Below are positions 18,858 to 28,211 of a stretch of 38,198 bases of DNA, one piece after another. Under the pieces are notes generated by a model. It saw only the letters and a list, made by a program, of their open reading frames with translations, was not told the DNA's origin and searched no databases. Within the stretch, counting starts at the first letter, position 1. Every line of letters begins with the position of its first letter. The stretch spans positions 1 to 38,198 of the forward strand of contig CANQGL010000016.1 of the NCBI GenBank assembly GCA_947623185.1, written 5' to 3'. Source of the DNA: an uncultured Lachnospiraceae bacterium. Its GTDB lineage: Bacteria > Bacillota > Clostridia > Lachnospirales > Lachnospiraceae. A program made the translations under genes and the position numbers.

Positions 18858-21800
18858 ATGAGAGAACGGATCAATCGTCTGGCAAGAGGGATCGTTGACG
18901 CGGAAGTTCCAAAGCTGTTCCTGTCGCCGCAGCAGATCGAAGAGACGCTGGGGTGTAATTCCGTGTACAAGAGAGAACTCTATCTGTCCAGCGAGAATAA
19001 CCTTTATATCAAGGGTCTGGCTTACTCAAGCCATTCCCGGGTAAGGATCATAAACGGTTCGTTCGGCGGACTGCGCAACCACATCGCCTACGAGGTCGAT
19101 ACCGCGTGGTGCGAGAACGGCGACGCGATCCGCGGTTCGATCATGCTCGTGACAAACAGCGGGGAGCTGGAAGTCCCGTTTGTTTTCCATGTCGAAATGA
19201 CGGCTTCGGTCCGTGTGCTCTCCACCCTGAACACGATCGGCGACTTTGTCGAACTGGCGAGAAAAGACATGGACATGGCGCTGCGCCTGATGGAGTATCA
19301 GGACTTTACGGAAGCGCCGTTCATGCAGGATATGCATGTGCGCACGGTCTACGACGGCCTGAAGGGCCACGGGAACCGCCAGAACGCGCTGGAAGAATTC
19401 TTCCTCGCCCTCGGCGCGAAGAAACCGATCGAGCTGACGATCTCGACCGCGAAGAAAACATACGAGAACCCGTCCGACGTCGTTTCGGACAAGATCGTGT
19501 TAAAGAAGAATACCTGGGGATATATCTATATCGAGGTAAGAGCCGACGGAAACTTCATCGAGGTGCCGAAAAAGACGATCTCCCAGTCGGACTTCGACGA
19601 CGACCGCTTTGAGCTGCGCTTTAAGATCCATCCGGAGCGCATGCACGCGGGCAGGAACCTGGGGGCGATCCGTCTGGCGACGGTCCACGGCGATACGCTC
19701 ATAAAGATCGAGGCCATGGGCGATACGACGGTCGACATTACGGGTCGCGAGCACGAGATCAGCAAGGCGGGGATCCTGCGGTATCTGAAACTGCGGGAAG
19801 ACTATGAGAGCGGGACCTATGAGAACGCGCTGATCACCAACCGCATCCAGAACGAGCTCGACGCGATCCGCGGCGTAAACGGGAATTCGCTGCTCCTTTC
19901 CCTGTTCCAGGCCGAGAACTACCTGAATTCGGGGCGTACCGAACAGGCCGCGGAGCTATTGGACGAGTGCCGCGCGGAGGCGTACTCCGAGCGGGACCGG
20001 ATGGGCACGGTCTACTGCTTTTACCAGTATCTTTACTATATCGCACATCCGGCCGACGAGGAGAAGAAACAGGCCGTCATACGCCTGCTGCGGAAAAAGC
20101 TGGATGAGAAAAAGGGTCGTTTTTACCTGCAGATGCTTCTTCTGAAACTGGATCCGGCGGCATACGGGGATGACCCCGCGCTTTTTGCGAGCCTGCGCGA
20201 CCAGTTCGCGAACGGATGCCGCAGCCCGTTTCTGTACATCAGGGCGGTCCGCGTGCTCGAGCGCGATCCGGCCCTGCTGACGGCGATGGACGATTTTGCG
20301 ATCCAGACGCTGTATTATGCCGCGAAGCATGGCATGGCCGGTGAGGAGCTGGCGAAACAGGCCGCGGGTCTGGCGGCGGGTACGAAGTTTTATCACCGAC
20401 TCTATTTCCGCGCGCTCTCGGAGCTCTACGGACGGTTCCCGTCGAAGGAGATCCTGACGGCCGTCTGCTGCCTGCTGATCAAGGGCAACATCCGCGGCGA
20501 AAAGGTCTTCTCCTGGTACGAACGGGGCGTCGGGGAGGAGATCAGCCTTACGCGGCTTTACGAATATTATCTGTACTCGCTCCCGAAAGACTATACGAAG
20601 GAACTGCCGCGGCAGGTGCTCCTGTATTTCTCCTACGAGAACAGCCACCTCGACCGCCATGCCCGCTCGGTCCTCTATAAGAACGTGCTGACCTATCTGG
20701 AACCCGAGAGCGATCTCTACCGGACCTATGAGCGCGAGATCGAGAAGTTCGCGATGGAGCAGCTTTTCGAGTCGCGGATCAACAGCAGGCTCGCGGTCAT
20801 CTACCGGCATATGATCTACAAGGACGTGATCGATAAGGAGGTCGCGAAGGTCCTGCCCGCGGTCCTGAACGCGAGCCGTATCGCCTGCGCGGACAGCGGG
20901 ATGAAATACGTCGTGGTCTGCAACGAGTTCCTCACGGGCGAGGAAGCGTGGCCGCTGGAGGACGGAGCCGCCTATGTGCCGCTGTTTTTCGACGACAGCG
21001 TGATCATGTTCCAGGACAAATACGGAAACCGCTACATGGACGCCGAATACACCAGCGAGCGCGTGATGGACGAGAAAGAGCTGGAGGCGAAGTGTTTCGA
21101 GGTCTTCCCGGACCATCAGATGCTCCGGATGCGCGAGTGCCTGCGGATCATGAAGAAAGGGCGGATCGGGGCGGACGAGGTGCGCGTTCTGGAACAGGCG
21201 CTCGACAGCCTTCCGGTCAAACCGCTTTATCAGCAGCGGATGCTGACGAAGATCATCGATTTTTACAGGGAGCAGGTCGGAAACGACGAGGACGAGGCGA
21301 TGGCGAAGGAGAGCGGGACCTATCTCCTGCGCCTCGACAAGAAGAACCTGACGCGCGCCGAGCGCATCGGCGTCTGCGAGACGCTGATCTCCCAGAGCTA
21401 TTTCGACGAAGCGTTCGAGATGATCCGGACCTACGGCGAGGATGGGATCCGCATCAAACGGCTTTTCCAGCTTTGCGGAAAGATGATCCTGAAGCGCATG
21501 TTCGCGGAGGATGATCTGCTCGTCCATCTTGCCTACCGCGTGTTCGCGGCCGGGAGCGCCGACAGCGTGATCCTGGATTACCTGTGCGAACATTACAACG
21601 GAGCCGGAGAGCAGATGTACCGGATCCTTGTCCAGGCGATCCGCGAACATGTGGATACATACGATCTCGAGGAACGGCTCCTGGGGCAGCTCCTGTTTAC
21701 CGGGAACAGCCGCCACCTGGATACGGTGTTTGACTTTTACGCGAGCCGCAAGCGCACCGCGGAGACGATCGTGCGGGCCTATTTTACGATCAAATCGGTG

Positions 21801-22457
21801 GACTACTTCTTAAAGGACGCCGCGCCGGGCGACAAGGTCTTCTCCTACCTGGAGGGGGCCGTCAACGGGACGGCGGAACAGGGGCGTTCGGAGCTCCGCA
21901 GGATCCCGGAGATCTATCTGCTGGCTCTCACCAAATATTACGCCGGTCTGCCTTCCCTGAATGAGGAACAGCAGAAGCTCTGCAAGCTCGTCACGGAATA
22001 TCTGTCGGACGAGGGTATGGTCTTCGCCTATTTCAAGAAACTGGCGCGTTACGCGGAGCTTCCGGGCGACGTTCTCGACAAGGAGATCGTCGAGTATCAC
22101 GGGACGCCGGGCGTCAGGCCGCAGCTCATGGTGCGGATCCTGCCGGACGAGGAGGAATTCCATGAGGAAGAGATGCGCCAGGTCTACAGGGGGATCTATA
22201 TACGCCAGCAGGTCCTGTTCGAGGGCGAGATCATGGAATATGAGATCTTCGAGGAAGAGAACGGGGAGAGCGTAAAGAAGGCCGAGGGCGAGATCGCCTG
22301 CACCGAGGTCCCGGCCGGAGACAAGGGCAACCGTTTCTCGTGCTTAAACGAAATGAACCTGTACCTGACGATGAAGGATGACGGCAAACTTGCCGAAAGC
22401 ATGATAAAATACGCCGGGAACGACCGGGCGGTCGAAGACCTGTTCCCGCTGGCGTAG
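18858..22457 (+). CDS. DUF5717 family protein, 1199 aa
   Basis: A very large cytosolic protein of unknown function, recognised as DUF5717 from its N-terminal block (FLSPQQIEETLGCNSVYKRE, then ENNLYIKGLAYSSHSRVRI and FGGLRNHIAYEVDT). The N-terminal third (about 30-300) is rich in beta-strands and resembles immunoglobulin-like modules. From about 320 to 1050 it is a long array of paired helices with TPR-like spacing (for example NGNSLLLSLFQAENYLNSGR, EQAAELLDECRAEAYSERD). No signal peptide or membrane segment is seen. ATG 18858 follows a weak AGGGTGA site; earlier in-frame starts precede the predicted transcription start. It is the first of three closely packed genes; the next starts 16 bases after its stop. 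Confidence 0.8.
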   Translation: MRERINRLARGIVDAEVPKLFLSPQQIEETLGCNSVYKRELYLSSENNLYIKGLAYSSHSRVRIINGSFGGLRNHIAYEVDTAWCENGDAIRGSIMLVTNSGELEVPFVFHVEMTASVRVLSTLNTIGDFVELARKDMDMALRLMEYQDFTEAPFMQDMHVRTVYDGLKGHGNRQNALEEFFLALGAKKPIELTISTAKKTYENPSDVVSDKIVLKKNTWGYIYIEVRADGNFIEVPKKTISQSDFDDDRFELRFKIHPERMHAGRNLGAIRLATVHGDTLIKIEAMGDTTVDITGREHEISKAGILRYLKLREDYESGTYENALITNRIQNELDAIRGVNGNSLLLSLFQAENYLNSGRTEQAAELLDECRAEAYSERDRMGTVYCFYQYLYYIAHPADEEKKQAVIRLLRKKLDEKKGRFYLQMLLLKLDPAAYGDDPALFASLRDQFANGCRSPFLYIRAVRVLERDPALLTAMDDFAIQTLYYAAKHGMAGEELAKQAAGLAAGTKFYHRLYFRALSELYGRFPSKEILTAVCCLLIKGNIRGEKVFSWYERGVGEEISLTRLYEYYLYSLPKDYTKELPRQVLLYFSYENSHLDRHARSVLYKNVLTYLEPESDLYRTYEREIEKFAMEQLFESRINSRLAVIYRHMIYKDVIDKEVAKVLPAVLNASRIACADSGMKYVVVCNEFLTGEEAWPLEDGAAYVPLFFDDSVIMFQDKYGNRYMDAEYTSERVMDEKELEAKCFEVFPDHQMLRMRECLRIMKKGRIGADEVRVLEQALDSLPVKPLYQQRMLTKIIDFYREQVGNDEDEAMAKESGTYLLRLDKKNLTRAERIGVCETLISQSYFDEAFEMIRTYGEDGIRIKRLFQLCGKMILKRMFAEDDLLVHLAYRVFAAGSADSVILDYLCEHYNGAGEQMYRILVQAIREHVDTYDLEERLLGQLLFTGNSRHLDTVFDFYASRKRTAETIVRAYFTIKSVDYFLKDAAPGDKVFSYLEGAVNGTAEQGRSELRRIPEIYLLALTKYYAGLPSLNEEQQKLCKLVTEYLSDEGMVFAYFKKLARYAELPGDVLDKEIVEYHGTPGVRPQLMVRILPDEEEFHEEEMRQVYRGIYIRQQVLFEGEIMEYEIFEEENGESVKKAEGEIACTEVPAGDKGNRFSCLNEMNLYLTMKDDGKLAESMIKYAGNDRAVEDLFPLA

Positions 22458-22473
22458 AGAGGGGGAGTAAGTG

Positions 22474-23700
22474 ATGGATCAGCTGATCATCGGGATCGAT
22501 CTGTGCGACGCCTATACGCAGGCGGCCGTGTACGGCAGCGACGAGACATGGACTCTCCCCACGGTGATCTGCCGCAAAAAGACCATTGAGGAATGGTGCG
22601 TCGGCGAGGAAGCGTACAAATACGCGCTGGTCGGCGAGGGCGTGATCGTCGATAAGCTTCTCGGTCTCGCGATGCGGGACGGGACGGCGACGATCGCCGG
22701 GGTCAGATACGCGGGCATCGATCTGCTCGCCCGTTATCTGGAACAGGTCCTCGACATGATCTTTTCGCAGCATGAGGGCGCGTCGGTGAGCCAGATCGTG
22801 ATCGGTCTGAAAAATATGGAAATGAAACTGATGGACGGCCTGATGACGTGCGCGGACCGGCTGGGGATCCCGCGGTCGCGGTTCCATATCGCCAGCCATA
22901 CCGAGTGCTTCGTCTATTTCGTACTGAGCCAGCGCCGCGATATCTGGGGCGGACAGGTCGGGATGTTTTCCCTGTCCGATGAGGATCTGCGCTATTACGA
23001 GATGAAGGTGGTGCGCGGGCCGCGCCAGATGACGGCGTACGCCGACCACGAGGAGCTGGAGGAGGGATTCAGCCTGAACGTGCTGGACACCGGTTCCGGC
23101 GCGCGGGTGGCCGATAAGATCCTCTGCGCCTGCGCCGACCGTTTCCTGCAGAAACGCCTGTTTTCCGCGGTCTTTCTGACCGGAAAGGGATTCGCGCGGA
23201 CCGACTGGGCTCCGGATTTCATGAAACAGATCTGTTCCAAGCGGCGCGTATTCGCGGAACCGGCGTTGTTTGCTCGGGGAGCGGCCTTAAAAGCCGAGGA
23301 TTTTCTGCATGAAAAGACGTCCTATCCGTTCGTATGCCTCTGCGAGGGGAAACTGCGCTCGACGGTCTCCGTCGAGGTGATAAAGCGCGATACCAAAACG
23401 CGGATGGCGCTCGCGTCCGCCGGAGACAGCTGGTACGAGGCGCGCAGCGTGATCGAGGTCATACCCGACGGGCAGGATTTCGTCGAGTTCACCATCACGC
23501 CGCAGCAGGACCAGAAGAAAAAACGCACCGTGAAGATCCCGCTCGACGGGATCCCGAAACGGCCTGCCCGGACCACGAAGATCCGCATCGCGGTCGGTTT
23601 CCTGGATGAGAAGACGATGGTGGTCAAGATCGTGGACCGCGGATTCGGCGAGCTGTTCCCGAAGTCGGAGGCGGAGATCCGCCGGGAGGTGATGCTATGA
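22474..23700 (+). CDS. DUF5716 family, actin/Hsp70-like ATPase fold
   Basis: A 408-aa protein of the DUF5716 family, found next to DUF5717 in Lachnospiraceae. The sequence carries the three marks of the actin/Hsp70/sugar-kinase fold: phosphate-1 loop IIGIDLCDAYTQAAVYG at the N-terminus, phosphate-2 strand LNVLDTGSGARVADKIL near residue 205, and adenosine motif SAVFLTGKGFAR near 235. FHIASHTECFVYFVLSQ corresponds to the connecting helix region. The C-terminal part (about 285-400) is a beta-rich domain that could parallel an Hsp70 substrate domain. ATP binding is inferred from motifs. ATG 22474 has GGGGGAG seven bases upstream. Its stop overlaps the next start by four bases (ATGA), showing translational coupling. 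Confidence 0.8.
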   Translation: MDQLIIGIDLCDAYTQAAVYGSDETWTLPTVICRKKTIEEWCVGEEAYKYALVGEGVIVDKLLGLAMRDGTATIAGVRYAGIDLLARYLEQVLDMIFSQHEGASVSQIVIGLKNMEMKLMDGLMTCADRLGIPRSRFHIASHTECFVYFVLSQRRDIWGGQVGMFSLSDEDLRYYEMKVVRGPRQMTAYADHEELEEGFSLNVLDTGSGARVADKILCACADRFLQKRLFSAVFLTGKGFARTDWAPDFMKQICSKRRVFAEPALFARGAALKAEDFLHEKTSYPFVCLCEGKLRSTVSVEVIKRDTKTRMALASAGDSWYEARSVIEVIPDGQDFVEFTITPQQDQKKKRTVKIPLDGIPKRPARTTKIRIAVGFLDEKTMVVKIVDRGFGELFPKSEAEIRREVML

Positions 23701-24509
23701 GCCTTATACTGTGCCGTCAGGAACCGGTGGAAAATCCGTTTCTGGTCGAGGAACTGGGCGTCCGCCTCTATTCCTCGCAGGAACTCTGCTATGTGATCTA
23801 CAACCATCCGCTCCTTGTGATGGAGGATTTCCTGAACGAGCGGCTCACGGCGTTTCTGCGCAGCGAGCTGCGCCTGCCGTTTCTTGCGGAGCGCATCGAG
23901 AAATGGCTGGAGAACCGCGGCCCCGCGGATGAGCTCCTGTTTCAGATCCTTTCCGACTGCGCGTACTACACGGCCCAGGAGCAGGCAAAATTCCGGCAGG
24001 ATGTGACCGCGCTCAGAAAACTCCCGCAGGAGGAGTTCGACAAGCGGCGCGCCGATTACTTCTATAAACTGGGGCTTTACGGCAGGGCCGTGACCATGTA
24101 CGAGCGCATCCTGGAAAAAGGCCGGGACAAGGGGATGTCCGGCGAGTTTAAGGGGAAACTCTGGAACAACATCGCCGCCTGCTATGCCAGGCTGTTCTGC
24201 TACCAGAAGGCGATGCACGCGTACGACTGCGCGTGGAACGAGGATGAGCGGCCGGAATACCTGAAACGCATGTATTTCCTGATGAAGCTGCAGCCGGGCC
24301 TCGAGATGAAGGAACGCTATGCGGAGAAACTGTCCGGGGAAGATACCGCGGGCTGGGAAGGCGAGCTTAAGGCGGCCGGGGAAGCCGGGGCGGACGCTCC
24401 GGAAGTGAAGGAACTCCGCGAGCTGTTTGAACGCGATCCCCTCAAGCGCTTCGCGGGCGCGTCGGAGATCTTAAACGGCTGGAAGATCCGGTACCGCCGG
24501 ATGATTTAG
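23697..24509 (+). CDS. TPR-like protein coupled to DUF5716
   Basis: A 270-aa soluble helical protein; I recognise no named family. A tetratricopeptide-like stretch (about 120-190: DYFYKLGLYGRAVTMYERIL and NNIAACYARLFCYQKAMHAY) follows a helical N-terminal domain. The tail is acidic and alanine-rich, then ends basic (GWKIRYRRMI). Its start codon overlaps the DUF5716 stop in ATGA, so it is made in step with that ATPase and is a candidate co-chaperone or adaptor, by analogy with TPR proteins that bind Hsp70. That role is inference. Confidence 0.75.
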   Translation: MSLILCRQEPVENPFLVEELGVRLYSSQELCYVIYNHPLLVMEDFLNERLTAFLRSELRLPFLAERIEKWLENRGPADELLFQILSDCAYYTAQEQAKFRQDVTALRKLPQEEFDKRRADYFYKLGLYGRAVTMYERILEKGRDKGMSGEFKGKLWNNIAACYARLFCYQKAMHAYDCAWNEDERPEYLKRMYFLMKLQPGLEMKERYAEKLSGEDTAGWEGELKAAGEAGADAPEVKELRELFERDPLKRFAGASEILNGWKIRYRRMI

Positions 24510-24532
24510 TCATATGAGTTTTCGACATGACC

Positions 24533-24561
24533 TTGACAAGCCGGAAGGTTTCTAATATTAT
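24533..24561 (+). promoter_or_regulatory. Strong sigma-A promoter
   Basis: TTGACA (24533-24538, perfect), 17-base spacer, TATTAT (24556-24561). It begins 23 bases after the stop of the 270-aa gene and reads directly into a terminator. Confidence 0.85.
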
Positions 24562-24567
24562 TATCAA

Positions 24568-24625
24568 TAATCATACGAAGTGGTTTTCTGGACCCTTCGC
24601 ATATGTGATATGCGGAGGGTTTTTT
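24568..24625 (+). ncRNA. Short leader transcript or attenuator, about 58 nt
   Basis: Predicted RNA from the promoter at 24533-24561 to the terminator at 24593-24625. CGAAG (24576-24580) can pair with CTTCG (24595-24599), the left half of the terminator stem, giving a possible antiterminator. No T-box motifs (AGGGTGG/NACCGCG) are present although valS lies downstream. It may be a stand-alone small RNA or an attenuator for the GNAT and valS genes. Confidence 0.6.
24593..24625 (+). terminator. Strong intrinsic terminator
   Basis: 12-bp stem CCCTTCGCATAT (24593-24604) with ATATGCGGAGGG (24608-24619), three-base loop, then six T (24620-24625). Confidence 0.92.
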
Positions 24626-24702
24626 ACTGTAGCGGCTGTCAGCCCCCGCAGGCCGGAGACTGCCGGCAGTCTGTCAGCGATCACGGAAAGGAAGGGGAAC
24701 AT

Positions 24703-25218
24703 ATGATCAGGCTCAGGCCGTATAAGCCCTCGGATGCATGGAAGCTTCTCGAATGGTGGAAAGACGCCGGCGAGAAGGAGTTTGTGATGTGGAGCGCGGG
24801 TAAATTCGAGTATCCGCTTACGATCGAGCAGCTCGACAGACACTTTGCCGAGTGGTGCCTCAAAGAGGAATCGGGCTGGCTCATGACCGCGACGGATGCG
24901 GCCGGAAAGCCGGTGGGCCATTTCATTCTCCGGCTGGTCGACTACGAGGCAAACAGCGTGCGCATGGGATTTATCGTGGTGGATCCGAACACGCGCGGAA
25001 AAGGGATCGGGCGCGAGATGATCACCCAGGCGCTCAGGTATGTGTTTGAGATCTGCGGAATGGAACGCGCGACGCTCGTCGTGTTCGCCGACAACGCGGC
25101 GGCGAGGAAATGCTATGAGTCGTGCGGATTTACCGTAAAGCGCGAAGAGGAAGTCAGAACGGCGGATGGGAAGACCTACGCCGGTCTCCTGATGGAGGCC
25201 GTGCGGCCGTCAGTATAG
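24703..25218 (+). CDS. GNAT family N-acetyltransferase
   Basis: A 171-aa acetyl-CoA-dependent acyltransferase. The acetyl-CoA-binding motif A is clear: FIVVDPNTRGKGIGREMI, followed by the C-terminal NAAARKCYESCGFTVKREEE strand-helix typical of RimJ/RimL-like members. The acceptor is unknown. ATG 24703 is chosen because a GGAAGGGG site precedes it; the frame is open further upstream, but that part covers the terminator at 24593. It lies between an attenuator-like leader and valS, 31 bases before the valS ATG, so it may share the transcript. Confidence 0.88.
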   Translation: MIRLRPYKPSDAWKLLEWWKDAGEKEFVMWSAGKFEYPLTIEQLDRHFAEWCLKEESGWLMTATDAAGKPVGHFILRLVDYEANSVRMGFIVVDPNTRGKGIGREMITQALRYVFEICGMERATLVVFADNAAARKCYESCGFTVKREEEVRTADGKTYAGLLMEAVRPSV

Positions 25219-25249
25219 ATAGAATTCAACAAACGGGAGAGATCAGGAC

Positions 25250-27901
25250 ATGAAAGAACTTGAGAAGAACTAGAATCCGGCGGCGATCGAGGACCGCCTC
25301 TATCAGAAGTGGCTGGACAACAAATATTTCCACGCCGACCCGGCGCGCGGAAAGCGCGAGGGGAAGAAGCCCTTCACGATCGTTATGCCGCCGCCAAACA
25401 TCACCGGCCAGCTTCATATGGGCCATGCGCTGGACAACACGATGCAGGATATCCTGATCCGCTACAAGCGCATGCAGGGCTGCGAGACCCTCTGGCAGCC
25501 GGGGACCGACCACGCGGCGATCTCGACCGAGGTCAAGGTCATCGATAAACTGCGGAGCGAGGGGATCGACAAGAACGATCTCGGACGCGAGGGCTTCCTA
25601 AAGGAAGTCTGGAAATGGCGCGACGAGTACGGCAGCAGGATCGTAAAGCAGCTCCATAAGCTCGGATCCTCGGCCGACTGGGACCGTGAGCGCTTCACGA
25701 TGGACCAGGGGTGTTCGGACGCGGTCCTGGAGGTGTTCATGCGCCTCTACGAAAAAGGATACATCTATAAGGGATCCCGCATCATCAACTGGTGCCCGGT
25801 CTGCGGCACGTCGATCTCCGACGCGGAGGTCGAGCACGAGGAGCAGGACGGCTTCTTCTGGCACATCAATTATCCGATCGTCGGAGAACCGGGCCGCTTT
25901 GTGGAGATCGCGACCACACGTCCGGAGACCATGCTCGGCGATACCGCGGTGGCGGTAAACCCGGATGACGAACGCTATCAGGACCTTGTCGGAAAGATGC
26001 TGGAGCTCCCGCTCACCGGCCGTCAGATCCCGGTGATCGCGGATTCCTATGTGGATAAGGAATTCGGGACCGGCTGCGTGAAGATCACGCCGGCGCACGA
26101 TCCGAACGACTTCGAGGTAGGAAAGCGCCACGACCTGCCGGAGATCTGCATGTTGAACGACGACGCGACGATCAGTATGCCCGGAAAATACTGCGGCATG
26201 GACCGCTACGAGGCGAGGAAGGCGATCGTTGAGGATCTGAAGGAACTGGGCCTTTTGGTAAAGGTCGTTCCGCATTCTCATAATGTCGGGACCCACGACC
26301 GCTGCGGCACGACGGTCGAGCCGATGGTAAAGCCCCAGTGGTTCGTGCGCATGGACGAGATGGCGAAACCGGCGATCGAGGCGTTAAAGTCCGGCGAGCT
26401 GAAATTCGTGCCGGAGAGCTTCGGAAAGACCTATCTCCACTGGCTCGAAGGGATCCGCGACTGGTGCATTTCCCGCCAGATCTGGTGGGGCCACCGCATC
26501 CCGGCCTATTACTGCGAGGACTGCGGCGAGATGGTGGTCGCAAAGTCCATGCCCGAAAAGTGCCCGAAGTGCGGAGGAACGCACTTCAAGCAGGATGAGG
26601 ACACGCTGGATACATGGTTCTCCTCGGCACTGTGGCCGTTCTCCACGCTCGGCTGGCCGAAGCAGACGGAGGAGCTGGAATATTTCTACCCGACCGACGT
26701 GCTGGTGACGGGCTACGATATCATTTTCTTCTGGGTCATCCGCATGGTCTTCTCGGGGATCGAGCAGACCGGGAAATGCCCGTTCCACACGGTGCTGATC
26801 CACGGACTGGTGCGCGATTCGCTCGGCCGCAAGATGAGCAAATCGCTCGGAAACGGCATCGATCCGCTCGAGGTCATCGACAAGTACGGCGCGGACGCGC
26901 TGCGCGTGACGCTGATGACCGGGAACGCGCCCGGAAACGACATGCGCTTCTACTGGGAGCGCGTCGAGGCGAGCCGCAACTTTGCGAACAAGGTATGGAA
27001 CGCGAGCCGTTTCATCATGATGAATATCGAAAAAGCGCCGGCGGGCGAGGCGGCTCTCTCCGATCTGACGGAAGCCGACAAGTGGATCCTCTCGAAGGTC
27101 AACGACCTCGCGCGCGAGGTGACCGAGAACATGGATAAGTATGAGCTCGGGATCGCGCTCCAGAAGGTCTACGACTTTATCTGGGAGGAGTTCTGCGACT
27201 GGTACATCGAGATGGTGAAGCCGCGCCTGTGGGATGACGGAAACTCCACGAAGGCGGCCGCGATCTGGACCTTAAAGACGGTCCTGATCCAGTCCCTGAA
27301 GCTTCTCCATCCGTTCATGCCGTTCATCACCGAGGAGATCTTCTGCAACCTGCAGGACGCGGAGGAGTCGATCGTGATCTCCGCATGGCCGACATACCGC
27401 GACGAATGGAACTTTGCCGGCGACGAGTTCGCGGTCGAGACGATCAAGGAGGCGGTCCGCTCGATCCGCAACCTGCGCGTCTCGATGAACGTTCCGCCGA
27501 GCAGGAAGGCCAAGGTCTTCGTCGTCTCCGAGGATGCGAAGATCCGGGAGATCTTTGCGCACAGCAGCGTGTTCTTCGCGACGCTGGCCTCGGCCGGCGA
27601 GGTCGTGGTCCAGGCCGATAAGAGCGGTATCGGGGAGGACGCGGTATCGGCGGTCGTGCCGCACGCCGTCGTCTATATCCCGCTTGCGGAGCTGGTCGAC
27701 GTACAGAAAGAGATCGAGCGCTTAAAGAAGGAAGAAAAGCGGCTGACGGGCGAGCTGGCCCGCGTCAACGGGATGCTGGGCAACGAGAAGTTCGTGAGCA
27801 AGGCGCCGCAGGCCAAGATCGACGAGGAGCGCGCGAAACTGGCAAAGTACGCGCAGATGATGGAACAGGTAAAGGAGCGTCTGGCGCAGCTTGGCGCTTA
27901 A
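25250..27901 (+). CDS. valS: Valyl-tRNA synthetase with an in-frame TAG at codon 8
   Basis: Class I aminoacyl-tRNA synthetase that charges tRNA-Val and edits threonine. The catalytic HIGH motif is PPPNITGQLHMGHA, the KMSKS motif is GRKMSKSLGNGIDP, the editing domain lies between them, and a coiled-coil tail (ELVDVQKEIERLKKEEKRL) ends the protein. Together 883 codons, the usual length. The expected N-terminus MKELEKN-x-NPAAIEDRLYQKW is present from ATG 25250, but x is a TAG stop (25271-25273) where relatives have tyrosine. The next in-frame ATG (25385) would delete the strand leading to HIGH and is unlikely to give an active enzyme. Other genes here end in TAG, so the codon is not reassigned. 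Sequencing error, suppression or a true lesion are all possible. Confidence 0.9.
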
Positions 27902-27929
27902 GCGCAGGGAAAAAGTCCGGTCACGGGCG

Positions 27930-27983
27930 CGTTCCGAAGACGCAGGGACCGCATTCCGGCGCGGGTCCTGTCGATTCGGAACG
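27930..27983. repeat. Inverted repeat downstream of valS
   Basis: Perfect 9-bp arms CGTTCCGAA (27930-27938) and TTCGGAACG (27975-27983), with an inner imperfect stem CAGGGACC/GGGTCCTG. No T-run follows on the plus strand (seven A instead), so it is not a standard terminator. Confidence 0.6.
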
Positions 27984-27994
27984 AAAAAATCTCC

Positions 27995-28023
27995 TTGCAA
28001 GATGCGGGAAAATCCGCTATGAT
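27995..28023 (+). promoter_or_regulatory. Promoter of the 47-aa/TPR gene pair
   Basis: TTGCAA (27995-28000), 17-base spacer, TATGAT (28018-28023), about 30 bases before the 47-aa gene. Confidence 0.8.
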
Positions 28024-28054
28024 TGTTGTTGTGGCCGGAGAAACGGAGATTTGC

Positions 28055-28198
28055 ATGATCAATTTTGAGGAAGAGATCGAGCGCTTCAAACCCAGCCTCG
28101 AGGTCGAGGCGGTGAGCGACGCGATCGTAAAAAGCGATCTGACGGATATGTCGGACATCATGATGGAACTGATCAAGGCCGTCGGGGATAACAAATAA
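28055..28198 (+). CDS. Small acidic protein, 47 aa
   Basis: A 47-residue acidic protein beginning MINFEEEIERFKPSLEVEAV and containing SDLTDMSDIMMELIKAV. No membrane segment or cysteine motif is present; it is probably all helical. I do not recognise a named family. GGAG lies six bases before the ATG and a good promoter lies just upstream, so it is very likely real. It ends 13 bases before the TPR membrane protein gene, which suggests joint expression. Confidence 0.72.
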   Translation: MINFEEEIERFKPSLEVEAVSDAIVKSDLTDMSDIMMELIKAVGDNK

Positions 28199-28211
28199 GG
28201 ACATTGTACTT

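Noticed and set aside
24568..24702. T-box riboswitch ahead of valS.
   Set aside because: No AGGGTGG/NACCGCG core or specifier stems; the leader is too short.
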